DNA from: Prochlorococcus sp. AG-315-I14 | GTDB lineage: Bacteria; Cyanobacteriota; Cyanobacteriia; PCC-6307; Cyanobiaceae | Assembly: GCA_003283665.1 (NCBI GenBank) | Contig: QBWF01000009.1 | Span: 1 to 35,007 of the forward strand | Length of the DNA: 35,007 nt | Direction of reading: 5' to 3' | Shown here: positions 16,395-26,051 of the stretch, piece after piece | How the letters are laid out: each line of letters opens with the position of its first letter | Numbering within the stretch: the first letter of the stretch is position 1 | Translations under genes and position numbers: made by a program | The notes under the pieces: generated by a model | The model's input: only the letters and a program-made list of their open reading frames with translations | Database searches by the model: none | What the model was told of the DNA's origin: nothing

Positions 16395-17960
16395 ATGTTT
16401 ATTGTGATTAAAAGCTATTTGAAAGCACAAAATATTCGATTTCTTGTCTTTAGTTTTGTTCTTTTTTATGGGTTTCAACATGCAAATGATTCTTCTGCTT
16501 CACTTTTGGTAGAAAAAAAACGGCTCCCAACTCATCCAATTCTTCCAAAAACAGCTTCAATTAGTAAAGAGAAAAAAGTCTTGTTAGTTGGATTAGAATC
16601 TTATTTAGGAAGAGAAGTTAAAAATAGTCAAAGTTCTTCATACTTACGTTTATCTGGGAATAACAAAAGCTTGATTTTGGAAGATGCTAATGGAGTTATT
16701 CATAAATCTAAAGAGATAAATATTGGTTGGAGAAGCAAACCTTTAGAACATCCAAAAATATTTGGTCGTCAAATCATTGGTCCTTTCGCAAGTTTTGAAT
16801 CTGCTGAAAGAGTTGCAAATGATTTAAAAAATAAAAGCATCAAAACAACTATTGCTCATCCGAGCGATTGGGAGATTTGGTTGTCAGAGGAGGTGAAGAT
16901 TCCCAAGTCAATAAAATCTACTTTTCAAAAGATCAAAGTTCTCAAAAAAGTTGTTCCTTTTTTGGATGTAAAAATTGGCAAGATTTCGTTAGAAGGTCCT
17001 ATTACTATTCACGCTCCAGATGGCTTGAACTGGAAAGATGGTATTTATTCGGGTCCATTTTCTATTCAATTGGATGCTTACGGTAGCTGGACTTTGGTTG
17101 AGCATGTTCCTTTAGAACGCTATTTACTCGGTGTTGTTCCATATGAAATCGGATCTAATTCACCTCCTGCAGCATTAGCAGCGCAGGCAGTGCTTGCTAG
17201 AACATGGGCTATAGCTAATAGTCATAGGTTTGATATTGATGGATATAACCTCTGCAGTGATACACAATGTCAGGTTTATAAAGATCCCTCTAAGACAAGT
17301 AAAAAAATCAAAAATGCCATCTTGAAAACCACTGGAAAAATTCTTACTTGGAATCAAAAACCAATTAGTGCTGTTTATCACGCTACAAATGGTGGAGTAA
17401 TGGCTTCATACGATGAAGCATGGTCAACGACGCCAGTACCGTATTTAACAATGCGATTAGATGGCCCAGCATCTTGGTCTGGTGAAGTGAAATTACCGTT
17501 ATCTAATGAAAATAACTTGAAATCTTTTTTGTTAGCTCATCCTAAGGCCTTTGGTTTTGATCACTCCCTTTTTAGGTGGACTAGAGTTTTTAATAGTTCT
17601 GAGATAGCAGCTCAGTTAAGAGTGGCTAACAAAGTTCCTGGATCTTTTTCTCCAGAAACAATCGAGGTTTTGAAAAGAGGACCAAGTGGCAGAGCGATAG
17701 TTTTGAAAATTGTTGAAAAAAATGGATCTGAATTATTACTAAGACTTGATGAGATTCGACGAGTCTTTCGTCAATTACCTAGCACTTTATTTGTTGTTAA
17801 TGAAGTTAAAGAAGGTCAATGGCATTTTTTTGGTGGAGGTTTTGGTCATGGGGTGGGAATGTCCCAGTCTGGGGCTATAGAGTTGGGAAGAAATGGTTGG
17901 ACTACTGAGCAAATTCTTTCGCATTATTATCCAAAAACAAAATATGAATTTTTGCCTTAG
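16395..17960 (+). CDS. SpoIID/LytB-domain protein (probable peptidoglycan lytic enzyme)
   Basis: The 521-residue protein has an N-terminal hydrophobic segment at about 14-27 (IRFLVFSFVLFYGF), probably a signal peptide or anchor. A SPOR-like stretch follows at about 118-160 (GPFASFESAERVANDLKNK). The SpoIID domain spans about 230-520, with VEHVPLERYLLGVVPYEIG, the probable catalytic E251, ALAAQAVLARTWAI, YHATNGG, and GGGFGHGVGMSQSGAIELG near the end. SpoIID of Bacillus is a lytic transglycosylase that cuts denuded glycan during sporulation. Cyanobacteria do not sporulate, so a role in cell-wall remodelling or division is inferred. The next gene, a membrane glycosyltransferase, starts 44 bases later. 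Confidence 0.88.
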   Translation: MFIVIKSYLKAQNIRFLVFSFVLFYGFQHANDSSASLLVEKKRLPTHPILPKTASISKEKKVLLVGLESYLGREVKNSQSSSYLRLSGNNKSLILEDANGVIHKSKEINIGWRSKPLEHPKIFGRQIIGPFASFESAERVANDLKNKSIKTTIAHPSDWEIWLSEEVKIPKSIKSTFQKIKVLKKVVPFLDVKIGKISLEGPITIHAPDGLNWKDGIYSGPFSIQLDAYGSWTLVEHVPLERYLLGVVPYEIGSNSPPAALAAQAVLARTWAIANSHRFDIDGYNLCSDTQCQVYKDPSKTSKKIKNAILKTTGKILTWNQKPISAVYHATNGGVMASYDEAWSTTPVPYLTMRLDGPASWSGEVKLPLSNENNLKSFLLAHPKAFGFDHSLFRWTRVFNSSEIAAQLRVANKVPGSFSPETIEVLKRGPSGRAIVLKIVEKNGSELLLRLDEIRRVFRQLPSTLFVVNEVKEGQWHFFGGGFGHGVGMSQSGAIELGRNGWTTEQILSHYYPKTKYEFLP

Positions 17961-18004
17961 AGAGTAAATCACCTTAGAGTCATTAGCTGACCGATGTAAG
18001 CTCC

Positions 18005-19321
18005 ATGGCATTAGCCAAAATCAGAGGAGATAATCGTCGCAGTAAGTCTGTATTCTTTTTGATTTGCTGCGGTTGGGCAGGAGCTTTTCCTCATTTCCTT
18101 GACCCTGCAATAAATCTTTTACCTGCACTTACGCTTGCTTTTTTATTAGGTGGTTATGGCTTAAATGTGGTTTTAGGAGATCGAAGAGAGAACTATCAAT
18201 TAAAAAAAGATGAAATATTCATTAATCAAAAATACCTTGAGACATTACCGACGGTTGATGTTTTGGTGGCGGCTCGTGATGAAGAAAATGTAATTGAGCG
18301 ATTAGTTGACAGGCTATTATCTATTGAATATCCAGAAGAGAAAATATCTATTTGGATTATTGATGATGGTAGTCAGGATCGTACACCTATTTTATTAAAT
18401 AAATTAAGCGAGAAATTTCCCAGTCTTCATATACATAGTCGTAAAAGATTTAGTGGTGGTGGTAAATCAGGAGCGCTTAATTCAGTTTTGAAAGTAGTTA
18501 ATGGAGAATGGCTATTTGTTCTGGATGCTGATGCTCAGGTGCAGCAGGACACTTTACTTAGAGGTATCACTCTTGCTTTGAAAGGCGGGTGGTCTGCTAT
18601 TCAGCTAAGAAAAGCTGTTGTTAATTGTCAGCAGAATCAACTTGCATCTTTTCAAGCAATGGAAATGGCAATGGATGCAGTTATTCAGAGAGGTCGATTA
18701 ACTACTGGAGGTATAGCTGAATTACGAGGAAATGGTCAGCTAATAAATAGAAAAATACTTGATTCATGTGGTGGATTTAATGAACAAACAATCACTGACG
18801 ATTTAGACTTAAGCTTTCGTCTTTTACTAACTAGAGCATCAATTGGAATAATGTGGGATCCTCCAGTTCAAGAAGAGGCCGTAACATCTATCTCAGCACT
18901 TTTCAGGCAGAGACAAAGATGGGCTGAGGGTGGGCTTCAAAGATTTTTTGATTATTGGCCATTACTAATATCAAAAAGCTTGAATTATAGAAATAAACTA
19001 GACTTAGCTTGTTTCTTTTTATTGCAATATGCATTACCAATTGTATCTTTTATAGATGTTATTATATCAATTTTAATTGGTAAAATGCCTTTATATTGGC
19101 CTCTTTCTATTTCTGCATTTAGTGTATCTGGCTTGGCGTACTGGAAAGGATGTAATGGGAGAAGTGAAGGTCCTGAATTGCCAACAGGTAATATTATTAA
19201 TATATTAGGCTCATTAATATATCTTGGTCATTGGTTTTTTGTTATTCCTTATGTGACTTTTAAAATGTCTATATATCCTAAGAAACTAGTTTGGGTTAAG
19301 ACTAATCATATTGGCTTTTGA
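18005..19321 (+). CDS. Membrane glycosyltransferase, family 2 (cellulose-synthase-like)
   Basis: The 438-residue protein has an N-terminal hydrophobic region at about 15-56, a cytoplasmic GT-A catalytic domain, and a hydrophobic C-terminus with about three spans (roughly 334-430). The catalytic motifs are WIIDDGSQDRT (DD at about 120-121), LDADAQV (DAD, 174-176), TDDLDLSF (264-266) and RQRQRW (301-306), which is the QxxRW-type motif of processive enzymes. It therefore probably makes or exports a beta-linked polysaccharide or transfers sugar to a lipid carrier; donor and acceptor are not visible. The upstream SpoIID-domain gene suggests an envelope role. It ends 8 bases before the convergent dnaX. 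Confidence 0.88.
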   Translation: MALAKIRGDNRRSKSVFFLICCGWAGAFPHFLDPAINLLPALTLAFLLGGYGLNVVLGDRRENYQLKKDEIFINQKYLETLPTVDVLVAARDEENVIERLVDRLLSIEYPEEKISIWIIDDGSQDRTPILLNKLSEKFPSLHIHSRKRFSGGGKSGALNSVLKVVNGEWLFVLDADAQVQQDTLLRGITLALKGGWSAIQLRKAVVNCQQNQLASFQAMEMAMDAVIQRGRLTTGGIAELRGNGQLINRKILDSCGGFNEQTITDDLDLSFRLLLTRASIGIMWDPPVQEEAVTSISALFRQRQRWAEGGLQRFFDYWPLLISKSLNYRNKLDLACFFLLQYALPIVSFIDVIISILIGKMPLYWPLSISAFSVSGLAYWKGCNGRSEGPELPTGNIINILGSLIYLGHWFFVIPYVTFKMSIYPKKLVWVKTNHIGF

Positions 19322-19329
19322 TTTTTATA

Positions 19330-21066
19330 TTAATTGTCTTCAAGGTTTACAACCTCTCCATTGAAAAAGTCTGCAAATTGCTTTGCTTGATTATCAATTG
19401 ACTTGCCGTTTATAGTTTTCAAATTATTACTTGAATCTTGTTCTAAGTCTTTTGGTATTTCTTGATCTAATTCTTTGATATCTTTTTCTCTTTGTATAGG
19501 TTTAGTTTCATCAATAATACTCTTTATTTGTTTTAGTTCGGTTGGTGTTTCTTTTTGAGGTTTAGATACTTCTTCTAATTGCTTTATTAAAATAATTCGT
19601 TTTGGAGATCCTAATGCTTTTTTAAATGCTTCTTCTATTAAATTTTTACGGCTTTCGATCATACTTATCCATTTTGATGAGATGGCTATTTCTGCTGAAT
19701 CGTCATTTAAACTTGCGAGCTTTGCTTGCTGAGATAGGAGCATTTTTGTTGAAGGAAGCTCTAGCATTGCTAAAACCTTGTTCCAAAGATCATCTAAATT
19801 AATATTTTCGGAGGTCTGATTGTCTTGTTCTATTATTTTATCTTGAAGGATTTCTTTTCTTAAAGAAGAAGCTTTAATTTCAGGCTTACTTTGAATACTT
19901 TCATTCTGATAGTTTATTATGACTTTTTCGTCAGATTTCAATTTTTCGATATTATTTTTAGGTGCTATGTTTTCTTCTGATAGTAAGCCTAAGAGAAGAA
20001 TTTCCAACCATAATCTAGGTTGTATACTATTTCTAATTTGGCTTTCTGAACCTTTTAGTTTTGATTGTAAATTCAGAATATGGTCAAGTTCTATCTCGTT
20101 TGCAAGGCTTGTGATGCTTTGATTATGTTCTTGAGAAATATTACATAAACTACTCGGATTATCTGCTACCTTTGTGATGACTAAATCTCTTAAGATTGAT
20201 GCAATGCCTTGAAGTATCGCGATTGGCTCTTTACCTTTCTCAAGTAGTTCTCGACAGGTATTTAAAATCAGTTTAGGATCTTTATGTGTAAGTGCTTTTG
20301 CTAATTTGATTAATTCTTCTTCCGGTACAGCACCTATTAAGTTGAAGATTGTTGATATTGTGATTGGTGAGGGGAGTAAACTAAGTTGATCAAGCATGCT
20401 TTCGGCATCTCTTAATCCTCCCTGAGAGCGTTTAGCTATTAAAAATAAAGCTTCTTCGTCAATTATTATTCCTTCTTTAGCTGCAATATTTTCTAAATGA
20501 TTTTTTAAATCATTTAGTGCAATTCTACGAAAATCAAAGCGCATACAACGGCTGAGGATTGTTGGTAGAACCCTTTGTGGATCTGTAGTTGCAAGGATGA
20601 ACACAACTCTTGGAGGTGGCTCTTCTAAAGTCTTTAGAAGAGCATTGAATGCTGCTGTTGAGAGCATATGGCATTCATCAATTACATAGACTTTCCATCG
20701 AGCTTGTACAGGAGCAAATCTAGATCTTTCAATTAATTCACGTATATTTTCAACGCCTGTATTCGACGCTGCATCAATTTCAATAATATCTAAGGCATCG
20801 CCTGAACTGATTCTTAGGCAAAGCTCACACTTGTCGCAGGGCTCTGTTGTGGCATCTTTACTCTTCAAACAATTTAGTGACTTTGCAAAAATTCTTGCAC
20901 TAGATGTTTTTCCAGTTCCTCTTGGCCCAGAAAAGATATATGCGGGAGCAATTCGATTACTTACTAGTGCCTGCTTTAGTGTTGTGGTAATGGGTTCTTG
21001 ACCAATAAGCTCGTCAAATCGTTTAGGTCGGTATTTGTGATGTAATGGTTGATAAGCTTTTATCAT
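19330..21066 (-). CDS. dnaX: DNA polymerase III subunits gamma/tau
   Basis: DnaX is the ATPase of the clamp loader that opens and loads the beta clamp. The 578-residue protein has Walker A GPRGTGKT at 47-54, a zinc motif of Cys66, Cys77, Cys80 and Cys83, the Walker B-type DECH at 130-133, and the sensor motif LPTILSRCMRF. The region after about 370 is low-complexity, rich in Lys, Glu, Asn and Ile, as expected for the tau-specific part. No intein is present, although one occurs in this gene in several cyanobacteria. I see no canonical slippery heptamer in the 0 frame at the one A-run I checked (near residue 485), so whether a short gamma form is made is open. Confidence 0.96.
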   Translation of the reverse strand: MIKAYQPLHHKYRPKRFDELIGQEPITTTLKQALVSNRIAPAYIFSGPRGTGKTSSARIFAKSLNCLKSKDATTEPCDKCELCLRISSGDALDIIEIDAASNTGVENIRELIERSRFAPVQARWKVYVIDECHMLSTAAFNALLKTLEEPPPRVVFILATTDPQRVLPTILSRCMRFDFRRIALNDLKNHLENIAAKEGIIIDEEALFLIAKRSQGGLRDAESMLDQLSLLPSPITISTIFNLIGAVPEEELIKLAKALTHKDPKLILNTCRELLEKGKEPIAILQGIASILRDLVITKVADNPSSLCNISQEHNQSITSLANEIELDHILNLQSKLKGSESQIRNSIQPRLWLEILLLGLLSEENIAPKNNIEKLKSDEKVIINYQNESIQSKPEIKASSLRKEILQDKIIEQDNQTSENINLDDLWNKVLAMLELPSTKMLLSQQAKLASLNDDSAEIAISSKWISMIESRKNLIEEAFKKALGSPKRIILIKQLEEVSKPQKETPTELKQIKSIIDETKPIQREKDIKELDQEIPKDLEQDSSNNLKTINGKSIDNQAKQFADFFNGEVVNLEDN

Positions 21067-21111
21067 GCTGAGAAAGCTGACGTTTGAGGAAATTTAATTA
21101 TCTTTTTTTGG

Positions 21112-21117
21112 ATTATA
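21112..21117 (-). promoter_or_regulatory. dnaX: Candidate -10 element for dnaX
   Basis: The minus strand reads TATAAT here, 46 bases before the dnaX start. No well-spaced -35 box is evident, and the surrounding DNA is so AT-rich that a chance match is likely. Confidence 0.25.
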
Positions 21118-21154
21118 ATAATATTGAAAAGTATAGACGAGACAACTTGCAAAG

Positions 21155-21189
21155 ATATTTATTAGTAACTTTTATTTTCTAATAAATAT
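21155..21189. repeat. AT-rich inverted repeat between clpX and dnaX
   Basis: ATATTTATTAG at 21155-21165 is perfectly complementary to CTAATAAATAT at 21179-21189, with a 13-base loop. It lies about 70 bases after the clpX stop and about 90 bases before the dnaX start, where a clpX terminator would be expected. The stem has only one G-C pair and no U-run follows on the minus strand, so a Rho-independent terminator is only one possibility. The rest of the 191-base gap shows no gene that I can see. Confidence 0.35.
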
Positions 21190-21257
21190 TTATTTCTGAT
21201 TTATATGGTCTAATATTTTTGATTTGTCTAATTCTACATCACTAAATTAGTATTTTT

Positions 21258-22616
21258 TTAGGCAGACTCTTTCACTATTCTATTTTTAGTTGCTTGAAGT
21301 GAAACAATTTTACCACCTGTTATTTCATCTACCATTTCCTTGGTTATTTTAAAATCTTTGATATTTGATTGAGATGGAAGATCATACATTATGTCCAGCA
21401 TTATTTCTTCAATAATTCCCCTAAGTGCTCTAGCCCCAGTCTTTCTTCGATAAGCTTCTTGAGCAATTGCTTCCACAGCATTTTCATCAAATGATAGTTC
21501 TACATTATCCATACTTAATAGAGTTCTAAATTGTTTAACTAGAGCATCTCTTGGCTCAGTGAGAATAGATTCAAGGGCCTTTGCATTTAATGGTTCTAAA
21601 ATTGCACTAACTGGCATTCTTCCAATGAATTCAGGAATTAGACCGTATTTCACAAGATCATCAGGCTCTAGGTTTTCAATTAAATTTGCTCCTTTCATGT
21701 CACGATTTGATTTATTTCTAGATCTGTTTTCGGTTGGAATAAATCCAATTGAATTTTTCCCAAGTCTTTTTTGGACTAAATCCTCTAAGCCTACAAATGC
21801 ACCGCCGCAAATGAAGAGGATTTGACTGGTATCAATTTGAATAGAATCCTGATAGGGATGCTTTCTCCCTCCTTGAGGAGGAACATTAGCAACGGTCCCT
21901 TCTAGCATTTTTAAAAGAGCTTGCTGAACTCCTTCTCCCGAAACATCTCTTGTTATGGAGGCGTTTTCACTTTTGCGGGCAATTTTATCAATTTCGTCAA
22001 TATAAATAATCCCTCTTTGAGCTAGATCAACATCCATGTCTGCTTTTTGAAGCAGTCTTAAAAGAATATTCTCTACATCCTCTCCAACATAACCAGCTTC
22101 TGTAAGAGTTGTTGCATCAGCGACTGCAAATGGAACATCAAGCATTTCCGCTAAAGTTTGAGCTAATAATGTTTTTCCGCAACCTGTTGGACCAACTAAG
22201 AGAATATTAGATTTTTGTAATTTGGTTGCTGTTAAATCCGTTTCTCCAGAGCCATCTCCTTTCCAAGCGAGTCTTTTATAGTGGTTATATACAGCTACAG
22301 AGAGAATTTTCTTAGCTGGTTCTTGACCTACAACTTGTTCATCAAGAAATTTTTTAATTTGAAGAGGCTTTGGAATTGAAGCAAGAGTAGGAGCAGGTTT
22401 TTTTTGTGTGGAAGATGTTGAAGTTGCTTTGCGTTTTTGCTCATTACTACTGCGATTTGTGCTTTGATTATCAATAAGTTCTTCATCTAGAATCTCATTG
22501 CATAAATCAATACATTCGTCGCATATATATACTCCTGGACCAGCGATTAATTTTCTCACTTGATCTTGGGCTTTGCCACAAAAGGAGCATTTCAGATGGG
22601 CCTCAAATTTTGCCAT
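21258..22616 (-). CDS. clpX: ATP-dependent Clp protease ATP-binding subunit ClpX
   Basis: ClpX is the AAA+ hexamer that unfolds substrates and feeds them to ClpP. The 452-residue product has the N-terminal C4 zinc domain (Cys10, 13, 32, 35), a variable Ser/Thr/Lys linker at about 50-78, Walker A GPTGCGKT at 142-149, the pore loop GYVGED at about 175-180, and Walker [10 protein letters not shown] at 203-211. The IGF loop that docks onto ClpP is present in [10 protein letters not shown]. The C-terminal domain contains [16 protein letters not shown]. It follows clpP by 103 bases in the order tig-clpP-clpX, shared with many bacteria. Confidence 0.98.
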   Translation of the reverse strand: MAKFEAHLKCSFCGKAQDQVRKLIAGPGVYICDECIDLCNEILDEELIDNQSTNRSSNEQKRKATSTSSTQKKPAPTLASIPKPLQIKKFLDEQVVGQEPAKKILSVAVYNHYKRLAWKGDGSGETDLTATKLQKSNILLVGPTGCGKTLLAQTLAEMLDVPFAVADATTLTEAGYVGEDVENILLRLLQKADMDVDLAQRGIIYIDEIDKIARKSENASITRDVSGEGVQQALLKMLEGTVANVPPQGGRKHPYQDSIQIDTSQILFICGGAFVGLEDLVQKRLGKNSIGFIPTENRSRNKSNRDMKGANLIENLEPDDLVKYGLIPEFIGRMPVSAILEPLNAKALESILTEPRDALVKQFRTLLSMDNVELSFDENAVEAIAQEAYRRKTGARALRGIIEEIMLDIMYDLPSQSNIKDFKITKEMVDEITGGKIVSLQATKNRIVKESA

Positions 22617-22719
22617 CGAGCTCTTTCAAAAATAAAGGTTTATTAGACCGATAAATTGTTTTCAGTCTTAATTCATAGCTTCGTTGAAGATCACTGTACT
22701 GTCAGTTTTCCTTAACGAT

Positions 22720-23382
22720 TCATATTGAGTTAAGACCAGAAACAACTTTGTCAATCAGGCCATATTCAACCGCTTCTTTAGGAGAAAGGAAGTGGTCTCT
22801 ATCAGTGTCTTCAGAAATTTTCTCAATATTTTGGCCAGTATGTTCAGCTAAGAGTGTGTTTAGTGTGTCTTTTAGGTAAAGAATTTCTTTAGCTTGGATT
22901 TCAATTTCCACAGCCTGACCCTGTGCCCCACCTAGAGGTTGGTGGATCATGATCCTGGAATTAGGTAGAGCTAGCCTTTTACCTTTAGTACCGCCTGATA
23001 ATAAAAAAGCTCCCATGCTTGCAGCTAGTCCATAGCAGATTGTCACGACATCAGGACTGACTTGCTGCATGGTGTCATAGATAGCTAGTCCTGCAGTCAC
23101 TGAACCTCCAGGCGAGTTGATATAAAGTTGAATATCTTTCTCCGGATCATCAGCTTCTAAAAAAAGCATCTGAGCGACAAGTGCATCTGCAACTTGATCA
23201 TTAACATCGGTTCCAAGGAAAATAATTCTTTCTCTAAGCAAACGCGAATAGATATCAAATGCTCGATCTCCTTGACCTGATTGTTCAATAACTGTTGGCA
23301 AGACCCCAGGACCTGAAAATAGACCTGCTTCTTTCCAATAACTACTTATGGGATGATTCGCTCTTGCTTCAATCACTCGCAA
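22720..23382 (-). CDS. clpP: ATP-dependent Clp protease proteolytic subunit ClpP
   Basis: ClpP forms the two-ring serine peptidase chamber that degrades proteins fed by ClpX or ClpC. The catalytic triad is intact: Ser122 in GLAASMGAF, His147 in [11 protein letters not shown] and Asp196 in DTDRDHFLS. Their spacing of 25 and 49 residues equals that of E. coli ClpP. The frame starts at TTG 23382 with no clear ribosome-binding site and gives about 28 residues before the conserved [10 protein letters not shown] later TTG at 23301, preceded by GGGG, would give a start close to the mature family N-terminus. The extension might be real, since ClpP is often processed. It lies between tig and clpX. Confidence 0.95.
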   Translation of the reverse strand: MRVIEARANHPISSYWKEAGLFSGPGVLPTVIEQSGQGDRAFDIYSRLLRERIIFLGTDVNDQVADALVAQMLFLEADDPEKDIQLYINSPGGSVTAGLAIYDTMQQVSPDVVTICYGLAASMGAFLLSGGTKGKRLALPNSRIMIHQPLGGAQGQAVEIEIQAKEILYLKDTLNTLLAEHTGQNIEKISEDTDRDHFLSPKEAVEYGLIDKVVSGLNSI

Positions 23383-23421
23383 AAATTCAGATCGTTAACA
23401 TCTTTAATCTATGAGGATAAT

Positions 23422-24861
23422 CTAGGATTTGGGCGATTTTGAACTTTTCGTTTCTTTCTCATCAATATTTATCTTCTTCTTTGAGCTGGTAGTACTTGTT
23501 TTTTTACCTTTCTTTTTTGTATCTTCTACTGCGGGAGTAGGAGCCTTTTCATTAACTGTATTATTTTCTTCAAGCCAAATAAATAATTTTTCTTGTATTA
23601 AATCATCTGCAATAGCTTTTCTCAGTTGATCAGGCGAAATATTTTTATCTTTTGAAAGTTTTAGTTCAGCTTGTACTTCTTTAAATTTGGACTTTATTTC
23701 ATCTTCTGAGACTTCAATTTTTTCTGATGCAGCTAGTGCATTTAAAGCAAGTTTTTGACGAACTTTTTTTTCTGCGTCTTCTCGAGATGATTCCATAAGT
23801 GATTTAACAATCTCAGGCGTAAACATTGTTTTGACATCAATTCCTTGTTGTGCAAAATTTTGTGCTGTTTGTTCAACTATTACTCTAACTTCTTGATCTA
23901 TAAGGCTTTTGGGTAACTCAACTTCCAGTTCTTTTACCAAAGCATCAAGTAATGAATCTTGGCGATTTTTAAGTTGCCGATTCCTTACATCTTCTTTTAG
24001 CCTCTCTTCAAGATCAGAACGAAGTTCAGCCAAAGTGTCTTTATCACTGGCTTGTTTTGCAAAATCATCATTTAGCTCAGGTAATTCTTTAGTTTTTAAG
24101 TCTTGAAGAGATACTTGAAATTCTGCTTTTCTTCCACAGGCTTCTTTTTGTTGATAATCATCAGGAAACTGACATTTTAAAAGCTTTTTATTATTTATTT
24201 CCATACCTATAATTCCTTCAATAAAACCAGGAATCATTTTCCCTTCTTCAAGTTCAATCTCTATCGACTCTGCGTTTCCTCCTTCAATTTCACTACCATC
24301 ATCTGCAAAAGTTCCTTTAAAACTAACTAAAGCAATATCACCTTTTTGGGCAGATCTATCATTGACGGGGACTTTAGTTGCAAGTTGATTCCGAGATTGC
24401 TCAATTAACTCTTCAACTTTTTTGGGGTCAAAGTTAATACTTTCTACTTCGGCTGTTAGGCCTGAAGTTTTTTTCAATATTGGGTCTGGGGCAATATCAG
24501 TTTCTAATGTCAATTTGAGTATCTTTTCTGGATTGAAATCTTCTAGCAAAGAATCAAAATCTTCTGACAGCTCAGGTTCACATAATGGTTCGATACCTTC
24601 CTGATCCAATGATTCTTTCCATACAGCTTGTAAAAGTGTTTCTAAAGCAGAGGCTTTTATTCTTCCTACACCAAGTTGTTGAAGAACTACTGCTTTAGGA
24701 ACTTTCCCTTTTCGAAAACCAGGAATTGCTATCGACCTGCTTAATTTATTTAAGGCTTCTGCATAACTGTTTTTGCATCTATCTGCAGGAACTTCTATCT
24801 CTACAGCAATTCTGCTTTTTGGGGCAGGCTTCGTTTTTACTTTTAATTTTGAAACACTCAT
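23422..24861 (-). CDS. tig: Trigger factor
   Basis: Trigger factor is the ribosome-bound chaperone and peptidyl-prolyl isomerase that meets nascent chains at the exit tunnel. The 479-residue product has the ribosome-docking signature GFRKGKVPK at 48-56, a central FKBP-like domain at about 160-250 starting RSAQKGDIALVSFKGTF, and the helical C-terminal chaperone domain. After about residue 435 comes a Lys/Ser/Thr-rich tail, longer than in E. coli (432 residues), typical of disordered ends. It is the first gene of tig-clpP-clpX. It is divergent from asd across 158 bases. Confidence 0.96.
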   Translation of the reverse strand: MSVSKLKVKTKPAPKSRIAVEIEVPADRCKNSYAEALNKLSRSIAIPGFRKGKVPKAVVLQQLGVGRIKASALETLLQAVWKESLDQEGIEPLCEPELSEDFDSLLEDFNPEKILKLTLETDIAPDPILKKTSGLTAEVESINFDPKKVEELIEQSRNQLATKVPVNDRSAQKGDIALVSFKGTFADDGSEIEGGNAESIEIELEEGKMIPGFIEGIIGMEINNKKLLKCQFPDDYQQKEACGRKAEFQVSLQDLKTKELPELNDDFAKQASDKDTLAELRSDLEERLKEDVRNRQLKNRQDSLLDALVKELEVELPKSLIDQEVRVIVEQTAQNFAQQGIDVKTMFTPEIVKSLMESSREDAEKKVRQKLALNALAASEKIEVSEDEIKSKFKEVQAELKLSKDKNISPDQLRKAIADDLIQEKLFIWLEENNTVNEKAPTPAVEDTKKKGKKTSTTSSKKKINIDEKETKSSKSPKS

Positions 24862-24967
24862 TGAATAGCAATTCTGAAATTGGTTAGCTTAATAAAGCGT
24901 TGGATCACTTCAAAGGCTATTGTGGCCTAAAAAGCATCAAAAAATTTAGTATTTGTTGATTTTTCCA

Positions 24968-24988
24968 ATAAGAAGGTTTTTTTCTTAT
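24968..24988. repeat. Short hairpin in the tig-asd divergent region
   Basis: ATAAGAA at 24968-24974 pairs with TTCTTAT at 24982-24988 around a 7-base loop, about 30 bases before the asd start. The rest of the 158-base gap holds no gene I can see and presumably the promoters for both tig and asd. The hairpin may be chance in such AT-rich DNA. Confidence 0.25.
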
Positions 24989-25019
24989 CAAAAACTTTTC
25001 AATTTTTCCTTAATTAAGT

Positions 25020-26051
25020 TTGAACTCTAACTTCCTTTTACCAGATAGACCTCTTACTGTTGCTGTCCTTGGATCAAGTGGGGCAGTAGGAAAAGAATTA
25101 TTAGTTTTGCTTGAAGAGAGATCTTTTCCAATTCAAAATTTAATTTTATTAGCCTCTGAACGTTCTTCTGGGAAAAATCAGATTTTTAATGGAGAGAAAT
25201 TAACAGTTCAAGAGACAACTTCAGATAGTTTTAATGGAGTAGATCTGGTTTTAGCTTCTGCGGGTAGTTCTATATCGCGTAAATGGAGGGAAGTTATCAA
25301 TGCTTCTGGTGCTGTGATGATTGATAATTCCAGTGCATTTCGCATGGATGATGATGTCCCTTTGGTTGTTCCCGAAGTTAATCCCTCGGTAGCGAATACT
25401 CACAGAGGATTGATTGCGAATCCAAACTGTACAACGATTTTATTAGCCCTTGTCTTATCCCCTTTAGCCAAGAAAATACCTCTTAAAAGAGTTGTTGTTT
25501 CTACTTATCAATCTGCTAGTGGTGCAGGTTCTAAGGCAATGGAGGAATTGGAAAGACTTAGTCAAGAAGTTTTAGATGGATTGACTCCCGAAAGTAAAGT
25601 TCTCCCTTATTCCTTAGCATTTAATCTTTTTCTTCATAACTCTCCTTTGCAATCGAATAATTATTGTGAGGAAGAAATGAAAATGGTTAATGAAACTAGA
25701 AAAATTCTTGGTACCCCGAAACTTTCATTAACAGCTACATGTGTTCGAGTTCCAGTATTAAGGGCACATTCAGAATCTGTAAATATTGAATTTACAGAAC
25801 CTTTTTCGACAGAGGAAGCATATAGGATTTTGCGAACTTCACCTGGAGTTCAAATACTCGAAGATATAGGCAAAAATCGTTTTCCAATGCCCATAGATGT
25901 TGCTGGAAAAGATTTAATATCTGTAGGCCGAATTCGACAAGATATTAGTAATCCGAATGCTATTGAATTATGGCTTTGTGGTGATCAAATAAGAAAAGGA
26001 GCCGCATTAAATGCTGTTCAAATTGCTGAACTTCTATTAAAAAAAACATGA
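25020..26051 (+). CDS. asd: Aspartate-semialdehyde dehydrogenase
   Basis: Asd reduces aspartyl phosphate to aspartate semialdehyde with NADPH, the branch point to lysine, threonine and methionine. The 343-residue protein has the Rossmann motif [13 protein letters not shown] at 16-28, the catalytic Cys137 in NPNCTTI, the acid-base His250 in [10 protein letters not shown], and the ending [14 protein letters not shown]. The start is TTG 25020 with no visible ribosome-binding site; no ATG is near. Its TGA overlaps the dapA ATG as ATGA, so the two are translationally coupled. lysC, the previous step, lies about 7 kb away in the same window on the other strand. Confidence 0.97.
   Translation: MNSNFLLPDRPLTVAVLGSSGAVGKELLVLLEERSFPIQNLILLASERSSGKNQIFNGEKLTVQETTSDSFNGVDLVLASAGSSISRKWREVINASGAVMIDNSSAFRMDDDVPLVVPEVNPSVANTHRGLIANPNCTTILLALVLSPLAKKIPLKRVVVSTYQSASGAGSKAMEELERLSQEVLDGLTPESKVLPYSLAFNLFLHNSPLQSNNYCEEEMKMVNETRKILGTPKLSLTATCVRVPVLRAHSESVNIEFTEPFSTEEAYRILRTSPGVQILEDIGKNRFPMPIDVAGKDLISVGRIRQDISNPNAIELWLCGDQIRKGAALNAVQIAELLLKKT

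Noticed and set aside
19330..21066. Intein or programmed frameshift in dnaX
   Set aside because: The Walker A to sensor region is continuous with no intein blocks, and the A-run I checked near residue 485 is not in the right frame for a -1 slip.
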